Source: VAZQ01 sp963821505 (GTDB taxonomy: Bacteria > Pseudomonadota > Alphaproteobacteria > Rhizobiales > Xanthobacteraceae). Taken from it: a stretch of DNA of 64,000 bases. This document shows positions 9,415-18,484 of the stretch, in pieces. The stretch spans positions 148,762 to 212,761 of the forward strand of contig CAWGEH010000006.1 of assembly GCA_963821505.1 (NCBI GenBank). The letters are read 5' to 3'. Every line of letters starts with the position of its first letter. Position 1 is the first letter of the stretch. Under the pieces are notes generated by a model. It was given only the letters and a program-made list of their open reading frames with translations, did not search any database and had not been told where the DNA came from. Made by a program: the position numbers and the translations under genes.

Positions 9415-9828
9415 ATGTGCGATTACAGCCTTCACAATGTGAAGTCGCGTTCTGCAAGAGTCGGCGACAAGCTTACCACGCGCAACTTCGGTACCGGCAC
9501 ACGTGGATTTGCCGCGTCGGAAGATGCCACCACCGCGGTCTGCGTCCTTCCGGGAACAGAACTTGCGTTTTCCCGGGAGGTCGCATGCACGGCATCCGGA
9601 TTCCTGGGGCTGGGTGCGAGAAAGATGAACGCCCAGACGGCGATCTTTCGGCAGGTCAACAAGGACCAGCCGCGCATGCATCATGATTCCCTTGAATTCC
9701 CGGACGGACAAATGGTGCTCCTGACCGATCTCCTCGAGGGTCAGGAGGCAACCGTGCTCCAGCTTCCCGCCCAGCCTGCGACCGCAGCCGAGGCGCAGGC
9801 GCAGGAGCGCGTTGCCTATATCGGGTGA
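9415..9828 (+). CDS. Conserved hypothetical protein (137 aa)
   Basis: A well-formed gene with a strong ribosome site (GGAAAGGAG) 7 nt before ATG 9415 and an intrinsic terminator 39 nt after the stop. No domain is recognised. The protein is soluble. A central stretch VACTASGFLGLG looks like a buried segment, and the C-terminus is Ala/Gln-rich (PAQPATAAEAQAQE). The good expression signals argue that the product is real and perhaps abundant. It may be monocistronic. Confidence 0.7.
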   Translation: MCDYSLHNVKSRSARVGDKLTTRNFGTGTRGFAASEDATTAVCVLPGTELAFSREVACTASGFLGLGARKMNAQTAIFRQVNKDQPRMHHDSLEFPDGQMVLLTDLLEGQEATVLQLPAQPATAAEAQAQERVAYIG

Positions 9829-9866
9829 CGTTCGCCGGCGCTGAGCGCAGGCGCACAATAGTCAAG

Positions 9867-9895
9867 AGGCCGCTCCCAGCGGGGCGGCCTTTTTT
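9867..9895 (+). terminator. Intrinsic terminator after the 137-aa gene
   Basis: Stem AGGCCGC / GCGGCCT with a short loop followed by six T residues; it lies 39 nt past the stop codon of the 9415 gene. Confidence 0.85.
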
Positions 9896-10151
9896 GCTGT
9901 GTGCGCCGGAGCATCTTCGAGCGCGGATGATTTCGTGCCGGCGGTCGGCTTGGCCGTCGATGCGGCCGCCGCATACCCGAGCGGCCGCTGGACCATCTCG
10001 CGGCGCAACTCTGGCGAGCAGGTGAGGGAAGGTGGAGGAATGCGTCGCGGCCCTGGGCCGTTGCCCAGTGGAATGGCCGATCGAGAAGCCGAGCTCGATT
10101 CACGTCATGACCCTAAGAGAGGCGGAGCGGACGGGGCGACGGATGTCCACG

Positions 10152-10254
10152 ACCGGATTGGCCGCCGGCCAACAAGCCCTCCAGCGTCCGATCGGCTCGC
10201 TTGCCGCCGGTGCGCGCGCGGATGTCGTGCTGCTCGACGAGAATCACTCGCGCC
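10152..10254 (+). pseudogene. Short remnant resembling the C-terminus of an amidohydrolase (HutF-like)
   Basis: About 34 codons read TGLAAGQQALQRPIGSLAAG followed by ARADVVLLDENH. This resembles the segment near the end of formimidoylglutamate deiminases and related amidohydrolases, where G-ARADxVxLD is common. No start, active site or remainder of such an enzyme is found in the flanks, so it looks like a decayed leftover. Most of 9900-10329 holds nothing else recognisable. Confidence 0.45.
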
Positions 10255-10329
10255 TTCGGCGCGCTCCGGAATGACAGCTGATGGATCCTGAGTGAAGCGG
10301 AGATAGTTCTAGCGGCCGTCAGCCATCGT

Positions 10330-11214
10330 CTACCTAACCGGCGCGTCCTTGCCGCGCGGTCGAAAGATCGCCGCGTTGAGGGCGCCGCCATAAACGAAGA
10401 TCGATGCGGTCCAATACAGGAACACCAGCGCGATCATGGCCGAGGCCAGGCCGGCATAGTAGCTCACATAGGCATAGGAGAACTCGGCGAGATAGCGGCC
10501 GAAGGCGACGCCGGCGACCAGCCACAAGGCCAGCGTGGCGATGATTCCGGGCAGAATCTCGATGATCCGGCGGCCGCCGGCCGGCAGCCACTTGTGCGCC
10601 ACGAACAGCGCGATGGTGAGGACGGTGCCTGCGATGGCGAAGCGGAAAAAAGTGAAGGTGCCCTCGAGCGGCTCGAGCCACGGCGCATACCGCAGCGCCG
10701 TATGGAACAGGAGCGGTCCGAGCACGACGAGAAAGCCGAGCGCCAGCAGCGCTATCGCGGCCACCAGCACATAGGCGATGGATTCGAGTCGCAGCAGGAT
10801 CCAATATCGCGTCTCCACCACGCCATAGGCCCGGTTGAGACCGATCCGCAGGCTCTCGACGCCGCTCGAGGCGAAATAGATGGCGAACGCGGCGCCGAGC
10901 GTGAGCGCGCCGGGATGCGTGGTGGTGAGCACGTTCTGGATTTCGCGGGCGATCGGGCGAGCCACTTCATCGGGCCAGGTGGCGAACATCAGCTTTACGA
11001 CCTCGTCGGCGAGATCGCTGGAGCCGAGAAAGAAGCCGGCGATCGACGTCAACACGATGAAGAATGGAAACATCGCCATCAACGCGGAGAGCGCGATATG
11101 GCTCGCAATCGCCCAGCCGTCGTCCGCGAGGAAACGCCAATAGGCATCGAGGGCGATGTTGAAGGCTCGTCGCATCGGCGAGTCAGACCCTGGCCGTTTG
11201 TACCAATCCCGCAT
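10330..11214 (-). CDS. YihY/BrkB family inner-membrane protein
   Basis: A 294-residue polytopic membrane protein of the YihY/virulence-factor BrkB family. It has the N-terminal amphipathic stretch and the conserved segment DGWAIASHIALSALMAMFPF. Five further hydrophobic helices follow, including the family motif FASSGVESLRIGLNRAYGV. Function is not established (it was once wrongly called ribonuclease BN). The start is set at ATG 11214 (MRDWYKR); a much longer ORF exists upstream but its extra residues are not protein-like. Confidence 0.85.
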   Translation of the reverse strand: MRDWYKRPGSDSPMRRAFNIALDAYWRFLADDGWAIASHIALSALMAMFPFFIVLTSIAGFFLGSSDLADEVVKLMFATWPDEVARPIAREIQNVLTTTHPGALTLGAAFAIYFASSGVESLRIGLNRAYGVVETRYWILLRLESIAYVLVAAIALLALGFLVVLGPLLFHTALRYAPWLEPLEGTFTFFRFAIAGTVLTIALFVAHKWLPAGGRRIIEILPGIIATLALWLVAGVAFGRYLAEFSYAYVSYYAGLASAMIALVFLYWTASIFVYGGALNAAIFRPRGKDAPVR

Positions 11215-11408
11215 CCACCGCGCGCCGCTCCGAGCGGTCGATAATGTAGCATTGCCTGCGCAAACTCGCGGCAGAACCGACAAAAAAGCGCAAGCAGCGT
11301 TGCATTTGTGCACTGCACGCGTAGTCTTGAAACCTCCTGCGTTTCCGGGCTGCAGGGACATAGCGGCTTACGAACGCGGTCGAAGGGCCGGCCGCACGGA
11401 GATCGCCC

Positions 11409-13083
11409 ATGCTCGACAAGGCTCAAGGCCGCGAGGCCGCGGAGAAGCTGATTGCGCAGGCGCGCAAGGCCACCGGCGCCGCCGAGGCGGTGCTCGCCGA
11501 GGCGACGGCGTCGGTGCGCCAGCGGGTCACGGCCGCGAATGGCATGGACGACCGGCTGCTCGACCGCGAGCAGCGCGCCACCCATGGTCTGGCCTGGCTC
11601 GCGACCTATGTCGAATCGGTGCGCCAGCTCGCCGCCTATGCCGAGCGCATGCATGCCGGCGGCAGGCTCGGCGAGATCGAGGAGCTGCTCGTCGAGATCG
11701 GGATCGGCGAATATCTTGCCCAGATCGAGGGCGGCATTGCCATGAGCCAGGGCGAGATCGTGCGTCCCGCCGATCTCGGGCTCGCGGCCGAGACGGTCGC
11801 CGCCCGGATGGCGGTCCCGCTCCGGGCATTCGCCGCGTCCAGCAATGTCGAGCGCCGGGCCCGCCTGGTCGAGCTGATCGCAGGCGCACCATGACGCCAC
11901 CGTCGGCGACTGCGGGCTGGACGAGACGCTGGCCACGATCCGCGACGAGATGCGCAAATTCGCCGACAGCGAGGTCGCGCCGCAGGCGCAACAATGGCAT
12001 CGCACCAACAGCTACATCCCGCTCGAGATTCTGGCGCAGATGTCGGAGCTCGGGGTGTTCGGCCTTACGATCTCGGAGGACTACGGCGGACTGGGACTCG
12101 GCAAGGAGTTGATGTGCGTCGTCTCGGAAGAACTCGCGCGCGGCTATATCGGGGTGGGCTCGCTCGGCACGCGCTCCGAGATCGCGGCCGAACTCATCAT
12201 CGGCGGCGGCACCGAGGAACAGAAACGCAAGTGGTTGCCGAAGCTCGCATCAGGTGAAGTGCTGCCCACGGCGGTGTTCACCGAGCCCAATACCGGGTCC
12301 GATCTTGCCTCGCTCAAGACGCGGGCAGTGCGTGAGGGCGACGTCTACAAGGTCTACGGCAACAAGACCTGGATCACCCACCCCGTGCGCGCCGATCTGA
12401 TGACGCTGCTGGTGCGCACCAATCCCAACGAGCCCGGCCATCGCGGGCTGTCCATGCTGCTGGCGGAGAAGCCGCGCGGCAGCGACGCCGATCCGTTCCC
12501 GGCCGCCGGCATGTCGGGCACCGAGATCGAGGTGCTGGGCTATCGCGGCATGAAGGAATACGAGATCGCCTTCGACGGCTTCGAGGTGAAGGCCGAGAAC
12601 CTGCTCGGCGGGGTCGAGGGGCAAGGCTTTCGGCAGCTCATGCAGACCTTCGAGTCGGCCCGCATCCAGACCGCGGCGCGCGCGATCGGGGTGGCGCAAG
12701 CCGCCATGGAGCAGGCGCTCGGCTACGCCCAGCAACGCCGCCAGTTCGGCGAACCGATCATCAATTTCCCCCGCGTCGCCGACAAGATCGCGATGATGGC
12801 CGTCGAGATCATGATCGCGCGCCAGCTCACCTATTTCGCCGCGCGGCAGAAGGATTCGGGCAAGCGCTGCGATCTCGAAGCGGGCATGGCCAAGCTCCTC
12901 GCCGCTCGCATCGCCTGGGCCAATGCCGACAACGCCGTGCAGATCCACGGCGGCAACGGTTTCGCGCTCGAGTTTCCGGTCTCGCGCATTCTGTGCGACG
13001 CCCGCATTCTCAGTATTTTCGAGGGCGCCGCGGAAATCCAGGCCCAGGTCATTGCCAGGCGGCTGCTGAGCGCGACCAACTAG
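11409..13083 (+). pseudogene. mcd: (2S)-Methylsuccinyl-CoA dehydrogenase, read with one frameshift
   Basis: Mcd oxidises methylsuccinyl-CoA to mesaconyl-CoA in the ethylmalonyl-CoA pathway and passes electrons to ETF. It is longer than ordinary acyl-CoA dehydrogenases because of an N-terminal helical extension (here residues 1-160, including HGLAWLATYVESVRQL and MSQGEIVRP). The dehydrogenase core follows with AVFTEPNTGSDL, ITHPVRADLMTLL, the active-site region FPVSRILCDARILSIFEGAAEIQ and the GGNGF loop. One extra base at 11889-11890 (CACC for CAC) splits it; corrected, the frame has 558 codons, the family norm. Its TAG stop is the edge of a CTAG-bounded repeat. Confidence 0.88.
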
Positions 13084-13143
13084 GGCATGATCCCGAAAAG
13101 TTGCAGACTTTTCGGATAAGATCATGCGACCAAACAAGTGCTC
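13080..13143. repeat. CTAG-bounded palindromic repeat, family C (copy 1)
   Basis: It contains GCATGATCCCGAAAAG...CTTTTCGGATAAGATCATGC, an imperfect hairpin, then GACCAAACAA. It is the reverse complement of the copies at 20419-20520 and 31161-31258. The CTAG at its left edge supplies the TAG stop of mcd. Confidence 0.85.
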
Positions 13144-13306
13144 TGACGCGCTGTGCGATCCGATGGGATCGCTTTCCAGGCCCGCGGGTGTTACACCCCG
13201 GTCTCACCCGCGCCGGCAACTCAATTGCCTCTTCGGCGTTTGATCAAGATCAAGGCGCGGCTGCGGCCGTGCACCAATATGCGGGCAAGGCGAGGAGACG
13301 GATTGC

Positions 13307-13753
13307 ATGTCCAGGCTCAAGATCAGTCACGGCGAGTGGGTCGTCGTTTGCGACGGCGCAAAGGCCCTCGTTCTCGAAAACATCGGCGACGAGAAATTCC
13401 CGAATTTGAAGACCAGGGAAGTCTACGAGCAACCCGATCCGAAGACGCACGACTTGGGCACCGACGCGCCGGGCCGGGCTTTCAGTTCGGTGGGACCCGG
13501 ACGCAGCGCCATGGAGCAGACTGACTGGCACGACCAGGAAGAGCACAGGTTTCTGCACAAGCTGGCCGGCCATCTCGACGCCGCGGTGAATGCCGGCAAG
13601 GCCAAGTCGCTGATCGTGATCGCGCCCCCCCGCGCCCTTGGCGTCCTGCGCCAAGCCTACTCCCATAATCTGCGCACTGCACTGCGTGCGGAAATCGACA
13701 AGGATTTCGTCAAGCTTCCCGTGCATGAGATCGAGAAGCATCTGGCCGGGTGA
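13307..13753 (+). CDS. Host-attachment family protein
   Basis: A 148-residue protein of the bacterial host-attachment family (PF10116-like). The N-terminus WVVVCDGAKALVLENIGD is followed by PGRSAMEQTDWHDQEEHRFLHKLAGHL and the C-terminal IVIAPPRALGVLRQAYS. The fold resembles peptide-release-factor/eRF1-like domains. Members were first described in plant-associated bacteria; the biochemical role is unclear. It has no signal peptide. It follows a spacer holding a C-type repeat. Confidence 0.82.
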   Translation: MSRLKISHGEWVVVCDGAKALVLENIGDEKFPNLKTREVYEQPDPKTHDLGTDAPGRAFSSVGPGRSAMEQTDWHDQEEHRFLHKLAGHLDAAVNAGKAKSLIVIAPPRALGVLRQAYSHNLRTALRAEIDKDFVKLPVHEIEKHLAG

Positions 13754-13828
13754 TGCTCCTGGAGCGTCGTGCGGTGATCCGCGCCTTGTCGCGCCGGGTC
13801 TCGCGACGCGCGGCGACGGTGACCGCTG

Positions 13829-14809
13829 TTATGCCGCCTTGGCCGGTTGCTTGAGGAGCTTGTCGACGTTGCCGGAGAGGATTGCCTCGCCGTTCTTGCC
13901 GAGCGCGCGCAGCTCCTTGACGAAGTCGCGCACCGCGGCGCGCTCGCGGATTTCCTGCGGGTAGTCGGTGGCGAAGACGATGCGCGAGGCCGGGATTTCG
14001 ATCAACGCGCCCTTGACCGCGCCCATCGCACCGCAGAAGCCCGCGGTATCGAACACCATGTTATTGCGAAGGTAATAGTCGAAATCCTGCCTGGGCTTCA
14101 TGCCATGGCGGGCATTGTCCAGCGTGCCCCAGAAGTCCTTGTCCTGATAAGAGCGGATGCGGCCGAGCAGCGCGGAGAGGCCGCCGCCGAGGTGCGACAT
14201 GTGGATCGTGAGATTGGGGTGGCGATCGAACACGCCCGAATTGATCAGGCGGATCGTCGCCATCACCAGCGAGAACTCGCGGCCCACGGAACGCGCGGTG
14301 TCGTAGCCGTCGAACTGCTGGGTCTGATTGAGCTTGAGCGCCGGATGCACGAAAACGAACAGTCCGAGCTTGGCGCATTCGGCCCAGAACGGCTCGAATT
14401 GCGCAGCATCGAGGTAAAGGCCGTTGGTCTCCGAGGTGATCACCACCCCGGGAAAGCCGAGCTCGTGCTTGCAGCGCGCGAGCTCGCGCAAGGCCTCCGC
14501 GCCGCCCAGCGGATTGGCATGCGCAGCGCCGATGAAGCGGCCGGGATAATCGCGTTCCGCCTTCTTGGCGCTCTCGTTGCACAGGCGGGACTTGTCGAGG
14601 TCGGCGCACATGCCGGCGGCGCTGGTGAGGAAGGCAACGTCGATACCGGCCTCGTCCATCATGTGGATATGCTCGTCGAGGTCGAACAGCATCCAATGCA
14701 GGATGAAGCTCGGCGCGCCATGCTCGTCGTAGGACACGATCTTGCGGCGGCCGAGGTCCTTCGGCATCAGCTGGTGCGGCGTGAAGTGGTGCTGGAAGTC
14801 GACGACCAT
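13829..14809 (-). CDS. Amidohydrolase, ACMSD-like metal-dependent hydrolase/decarboxylase
   Basis: A 326-residue TIM-barrel amidohydrolase-2 family protein. The metal ligands are suggested by DFQHH at residues 4-8 (HxH-like), VHPALKL near residue 175, HMSHLGGG near residue 220 and FATDYPQ near residue 290. Relatives decarboxylate aromatic acids (ACMSD, gamma-resorcylate decarboxylase) or hydrolyse lactone-like substrates. The substrate cannot be read from sequence. Start ATG 14809. It lies just downstream (same strand) of a short-chain epimerase-like gene and may share its transcript. Confidence 0.83.
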   Translation of the reverse strand: MVVDFQHHFTPHQLMPKDLGRRKIVSYDEHGAPSFILHWMLFDLDEHIHMMDEAGIDVAFLTSAAGMCADLDKSRLCNESAKKAERDYPGRFIGAAHANPLGGAEALRELARCKHELGFPGVVITSETNGLYLDAAQFEPFWAECAKLGLFVFVHPALKLNQTQQFDGYDTARSVGREFSLVMATIRLINSGVFDRHPNLTIHMSHLGGGLSALLGRIRSYQDKDFWGTLDNARHGMKPRQDFDYYLRNNMVFDTAGFCGAMGAVKGALIEIPASRIVFATDYPQEIRERAAVRDFVKELRALGKNGEAILSGNVDKLLKQPAKAA

Positions 14810-14860
14810 GGAAAGCCTTCCTCTCCCGAAGGGGTTACGACCGCGTCGGCGGGCCGCGTT

Positions 14861-15796
14861 TCAAGCGGTTGCGCCGAGGTCCTCTAGGGCGTGCGCGACG
14901 GCAACGTCAAGCGGCGTGCGCGAGATACTGCCGATCGCCGCCGCGAGCTTGCCGCCGTCGATCCGGTGCGGCTCGTTCCAGAGATAGGCGATCTCGGAGA
15001 GCTCCCCACAAAGCGGCACAAGCGGCCGCAACGCATGGATGAGCCACCAGGTCATGCGCTTGACTTGAAGCTTGCGCCGCGCCGCCCTGGCGATGGCGGT
15101 GGTGAATTCGCGCCCGGTGACCGCATGGCCGGAAAAGCCGAAAGTCGCGAACGGCGGCAGCGTTTCGCGAATGGCGGCAAGCTGCACCAGCGCGGAGACC
15201 AGATCCGGCAGGTAGGCCCATTCATGCACCAGGTCGAGCGGCCCGGGATAGGTGAGGCGGCCGCGTCCGATCTCCTTGGCGAGCACGAGGTCCAGCCATG
15301 ATCCGTGCCCGCCGCCGTAGAAGTCTCCCGCGCGCAGGATGATGGTGCGCACGCCGCGCTCGGCGGCTTCCTCCATGCGATCCTCGATCGCCACTCGCAA
15401 TCGGCCCTTGCGCGAAGACGGCCGCATCGACGTGGTCTCAACGATCACCGGCGGCAGGCGCGAGCCGTAGTTGTAGAGATTGCCGGGGAAGAGCAAGGTG
15501 GCGCCCGCCGTTTCCGCCGCGTTGATGGCGGAATAGGCGAGGGGCAGGGCAAGCCGCGACCAGTCGGTATAAGGCGGATTGAGTGCGTGCAGCACGACGT
15601 CGGCGCCGCGGGCCGCCGCAGCCACCGCGGCATAATCGAGGGCGTTGATCTCGACGACCTCGGTGCCGACCGGCGCGCGCGCCGAAGCGCCCGGGCGCAT
15701 CAGGCTGGTCACCGTCCACCCTGCATCGCGGAACGCCTCCGCTGCCCGGTAGCCGAACCGTCCGGCGGCGCCGAGGACCAGGACGCGCGAGGTCAT
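14861..15796 (-). CDS. NAD(P)-dependent epimerase/dehydratase-like protein
   Basis: A 311-residue Rossmann protein of the extended SDR/NAD-epimerase type. The motif VLVLGAAGRFGYRAAE at residues 5-20 is a GxxGxxG dinucleotide site. A YNYGSRLP segment is near residue 110, and LVHEWAYLPDLVSALVQLA is typical of these enzymes. The substrate is unknown. ATG 15796 is preferred over a TTG four codons upstream. It precedes the amidohydrolase gene by 51 nt. The 277 nt beyond its start up to the next gene hold only an 8-bp inverted repeat (GCAAGTCG/CGACTTGC). Confidence 0.8.
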   Translation of the reverse strand: MTSRVLVLGAAGRFGYRAAEAFRDAGWTVTSLMRPGASARAPVGTEVVEINALDYAAVAAAARGADVVLHALNPPYTDWSRLALPLAYSAINAAETAGATLLFPGNLYNYGSRLPPVIVETTSMRPSSRKGRLRVAIEDRMEEAAERGVRTIILRAGDFYGGGHGSWLDLVLAKEIGRGRLTYPGPLDLVHEWAYLPDLVSALVQLAAIRETLPPFATFGFSGHAVTGREFTTAIARAARRKLQVKRMTWWLIHALRPLVPLCGELSEIAYLWNEPHRIDGGKLAAAIGSISRTPLDVAVAHALEDLGATA

Positions 15797-16073
15797 GACC
15801 GTTGGCAATCGCGATGAAAGGGCATGGGATTCGTCCGGAGGATGAGTTCGAGAAGCTGCTCGATGCGCCTTGCGGCGATCTCGGGGTTACGCGAGATCGG
15901 GATCGTGAATGCGCAAGTCGTCTACAGCCGACTTGCAGCGGATCCCAATGGTACGCGCGGTGCGCCGGATTTCAAATCTCGCGGATGTGAAGGCCTGCGA
16001 AAGCTTTTTTTTGCGCTTGGCATTGGAACCCGGACGATGGTCTCACCATCTTGGGGGTGCTAAGAGGGCTGCG

Positions 16074-16268
16074 ATGACCGAATTCTTGACCTACGCCCTC
16101 GTGCCGATCGCGATCGGCGCCGTCGCGGTGGTGCTGCTGCTCGGCCTCACCAACATGATGCGCGGCGGCTCACCCCAGAGATCGCAGAAGCTGATGAGGC
16201 TTCGCGTGCTGCTGCAATTCATCGCGCTCATCGTCATAATGCTGACGATCTGGGCGATCGGCAGATAG
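16074..16268 (+). CDS. Twin transmembrane-helix small protein
   Basis: A 64-residue protein with two hydrophobic helices (TYALVPIAIGAVAVVLLLGLTN and LLQFIALIVIMLTIW) joined by a basic loop MMRGGSPQRSQKLMRLR. This matches small twin-transmembrane proteins common in Rhizobiales, distantly HIG1-like. The role is unknown. It ends 9 nt before the adenosyltransferase start, so it heads the operon with that gene and the rhomboid. Confidence 0.8.
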   Translation: MTEFLTYALVPIAIGAVAVVLLLGLTNMMRGGSPQRSQKLMRLRVLLQFIALIVIMLTIWAIGR

Positions 16269-16277
16269 GACCGAGCG

Positions 16278-16853
16278 ATGGTCGTTCTCAACCGCATCTA
16301 CACGCGTACCGGCGACGACGGCACCACGTCGCTCGGCAGCGGGGAGCGGCGCAAGAAATACGATCTGCGGGTCGCCGCCTACGGCACGTTGGACGAGGTC
16401 AACGCAGCGATCGGGCTGGTGCGCCTCCACAGCGGCGCCACCGATCGGGCGCTGGATGTGATGCTGGCGAGCATCCAGAACGATCTATTCGACGTCGAGG
16501 CGGATCTGTGCCTGTCGGAGAAGGGACCCGGCGGCGCGCGCATGACCGTCACCGACGCGCAGGTGGAATGGCTGGAGCAGCGGATCGACGAGCTCAATGC
16601 CGATCTCGCGCCGCTGCGATCCTTCATCCTGCCGGGCGGAAATCCGGCGGCCGCGTACCTTCACCTCGCGCGCACGGTTTGCCGGCGCGCCGAGCGGCTG
16701 ATGGTCGAGCTCAACGACAAGCCCGGCGAAGGCGTGACGCCGGCGGCGCTCAGATACGTCAACCGCCTCTCGGATTTTCTCTTCGTGGCGGGACGGCACG
16801 CCAACGACAAGGGGACCTCCGACGTGTTGTGGCAGCCGGGACAGAATCGGTGA
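16278..16853 (+). CDS. Cob(I)alamin adenosyltransferase, PduO type
   Basis: It transfers the adenosyl group of ATP to cob(I)alamin, giving coenzyme B12. The 191-residue protein shows the PduO ATP-binding N-terminus YTRTGDDGTTSLG, the AYGTLDEVNAAIG helix, and the C-terminal signature LARTVCRRAER followed by YVNRLSDFLFVAGR. The role fits the neighbourhood, since ethylmalonyl-CoA mutase needs adenosylcobalamin. It is 9 nt after the twin-helix protein and 15 nt before the rhomboid gene, in one operon. Confidence 0.93.
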   Translation: MVVLNRIYTRTGDDGTTSLGSGERRKKYDLRVAAYGTLDEVNAAIGLVRLHSGATDRALDVMLASIQNDLFDVEADLCLSEKGPGGARMTVTDAQVEWLEQRIDELNADLAPLRSFILPGGNPAAAYLHLARTVCRRAERLMVELNDKPGEGVTPAALRYVNRLSDFLFVAGRHANDKGTSDVLWQPGQNR

Positions 16854-16868
16854 CGGGGACAACCTCGC

Positions 16869-17615
16869 ATGGTCGTGCCGATCTACGACGACAATCCCTT
16901 CACCCAACCGGTGAAGCCGGTCGTCACCTGGTGCCTGATCGCGGCCAACCTCGCGGTCTTCGGCTACGAGGCCGGCGCCGGCCAGCTCGCGCTCGATCGC
17001 ATGATCGACACCTTCAGTCTGACGCCTGCGGCTTTCAGCGGCGACATGGGCGCGCGCGGTTGGCTTCCGGCTTTCGCGACGCTCATCACCTACGAATTCC
17101 TCCATGCCGATATCGCGCACCTCCTCGGCAACATGGTGTTCCTGTGGGTGTTCGGCGACGACGTCGAGCGGGCGCTCGGCCGCTGGCGCTATCTTGCCTT
17201 CTATCTGCTCTCCGGCGTCGGTGGCGGCCTCGTGTTCATCGCCAACGATCCGCATTCCGGGATCGAGCTGATTGGCGCTTCGGGCGCCATCGCCGGCGTG
17301 GTGGTCGCCTATGTGATGCTGCGTCCTTGCGCCAAGATCACGGTGCTGCTCGGTATCATTCCGCTGCGGATCAGCGCCTACTGGGTGGTCGGCCTGTTCG
17401 CGCTCAGCCAGCTGTGGAATCTCGGGGCGTCCTCGAAGAGCGAGGTCGCCTATTGGTGCCATTTCGGCGGCATGCTGAGCGGGGCGGTGCTGTTCCCGAT
17501 GATGAAGCCGTCGGCAGTCAAGCTGTTCCAGTGCCTGCAGCCGGTGCCCGACACGGTCGTCCAGATCGGACCCAATCCCGCCGCCCGCGCGGCGCGCTTC
17601 GACAACCTCCGTTGA
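16869..17615 (+). CDS. Rhomboid family intramembrane serine protease
   Basis: A 248-residue six-helix membrane protein of the rhomboid class. The catalytic serine is in GASGAIAGVV, the partner histidine in HFGGMLSGA, and the structural HADIAHLLGNMVFLWVFG stretch lies in the L1-TM2 region. Such proteases cleave single-pass membrane proteins within the bilayer; the target is unknown. It belongs to the operon with the adenosyltransferase. The 119-nt gap to etfB contains no gene. Confidence 0.9.
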   Translation: MVVPIYDDNPFTQPVKPVVTWCLIAANLAVFGYEAGAGQLALDRMIDTFSLTPAAFSGDMGARGWLPAFATLITYEFLHADIAHLLGNMVFLWVFGDDVERALGRWRYLAFYLLSGVGGGLVFIANDPHSGIELIGASGAIAGVVVAYVMLRPCAKITVLLGIIPLRISAYWVVGLFALSQLWNLGASSKSEVAYWCHFGGMLSGAVLFPMMKPSAVKLFQCLQPVPDTVVQIGPNPAARAARFDNLR

Positions 17616-17734
17616 CACTGCAAGGCGGCGGCCATTAGGTTGCCGGCGTCCATCAGCGCGTTGACGCGCGTCTTCATACGCGCTACGGCCCGGCGCCCGG
17701 GGCCGCCGAGCTTGCCGTCGCGAGAGCGAACTTC

Positions 17735-18484
17735 ATGAAAATTCTGGTGCCGGTGAAACGGGTGGTCGACTACAACGTCAAAATTCGCGTCAAGAGCGAC
17801 GGCAGCGGCGTCGAACTCGCGAACGTCAAGATGTCCATGAATCCCTTCGACGAGATCGCCGTCGAGGAGGCGCTCCGGCTCAAGGAGAAGGGGCAAGCGA
17901 CCGAGATCGTCTGCGTGTCGATCGGCCCGGCGCAGGCCGCCGAGACCATCCGCACCGGGCTCGCCATGGGTGCCGACCGCGGCATTCTGGTGAAGACCGA
18001 CAAGGCGCTCGAGCCGCTCGCCGTTGCCAAGATCCTCAAAGCCATCGTCGAGCAGGAGAAGCCGGGGCTCGTCATCATGGGCAAGCAGGCGATCGACGAC
18101 GACTGCAATCAGACCGGCCAGATGCTGGCGGCGCTCACGGGCTGGCCGCAGGGCACCTTCGCGTCGAAGCTGGTGATCGACGGTGACAGTGTTCTGGTCA
18201 CGCGTGAGGTCGACGGCGGCTTGCAGACGGTCAAGCTGAAAGGTCCGGCGATCGTGACCACGGATCTGCGTCTCAATGAGCCGCGTTATGCCAGCTTGCC
18301 GAATATCATGAAGGCGAAGAAGAAGCCGATCGACGAGAAGACCCCGGACGCGTTCGGAATCGACGTTTCGCCGCGACTCGAAGTGCTCAAGACCACCGAG
18401 CCCGCGGGCCGCAAGGCCGGCGTCAAGGTGAAGACGGTCGGCGAGCTCGTCGACAAGCTCAAGAACGAGATCGGGGTGATTTGA
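17735..18484 (+). CDS. etfB: Electron transfer flavoprotein beta subunit
   Basis: The 249-residue beta subunit of ETF shuttles electrons from acyl-CoA dehydrogenases to ETF:quinone oxidoreductase. It begins MKILVPVKRVVDYNVKI and contains the AMP-binding loop region KQAIDDDCNQTGQMLAALTGWPQGTF. The recognition-loop region LKGPAIVTTDLRLNEPRYASLPNIMKAKKKP is clear. The stop overlaps the etfA start by one base (TGATG), as is usual. It probably serves Mcd and beta-oxidation dehydrogenases encoded nearby. Confidence 0.97.
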   Translation: MKILVPVKRVVDYNVKIRVKSDGSGVELANVKMSMNPFDEIAVEEALRLKEKGQATEIVCVSIGPAQAAETIRTGLAMGADRGILVKTDKALEPLAVAKILKAIVEQEKPGLVIMGKQAIDDDCNQTGQMLAALTGWPQGTFASKLVIDGDSVLVTREVDGGLQTVKLKGPAIVTTDLRLNEPRYASLPNIMKAKKKPIDEKTPDAFGIDVSPRLEVLKTTEPAGRKAGVKVKTVGELVDKLKNEIGVI

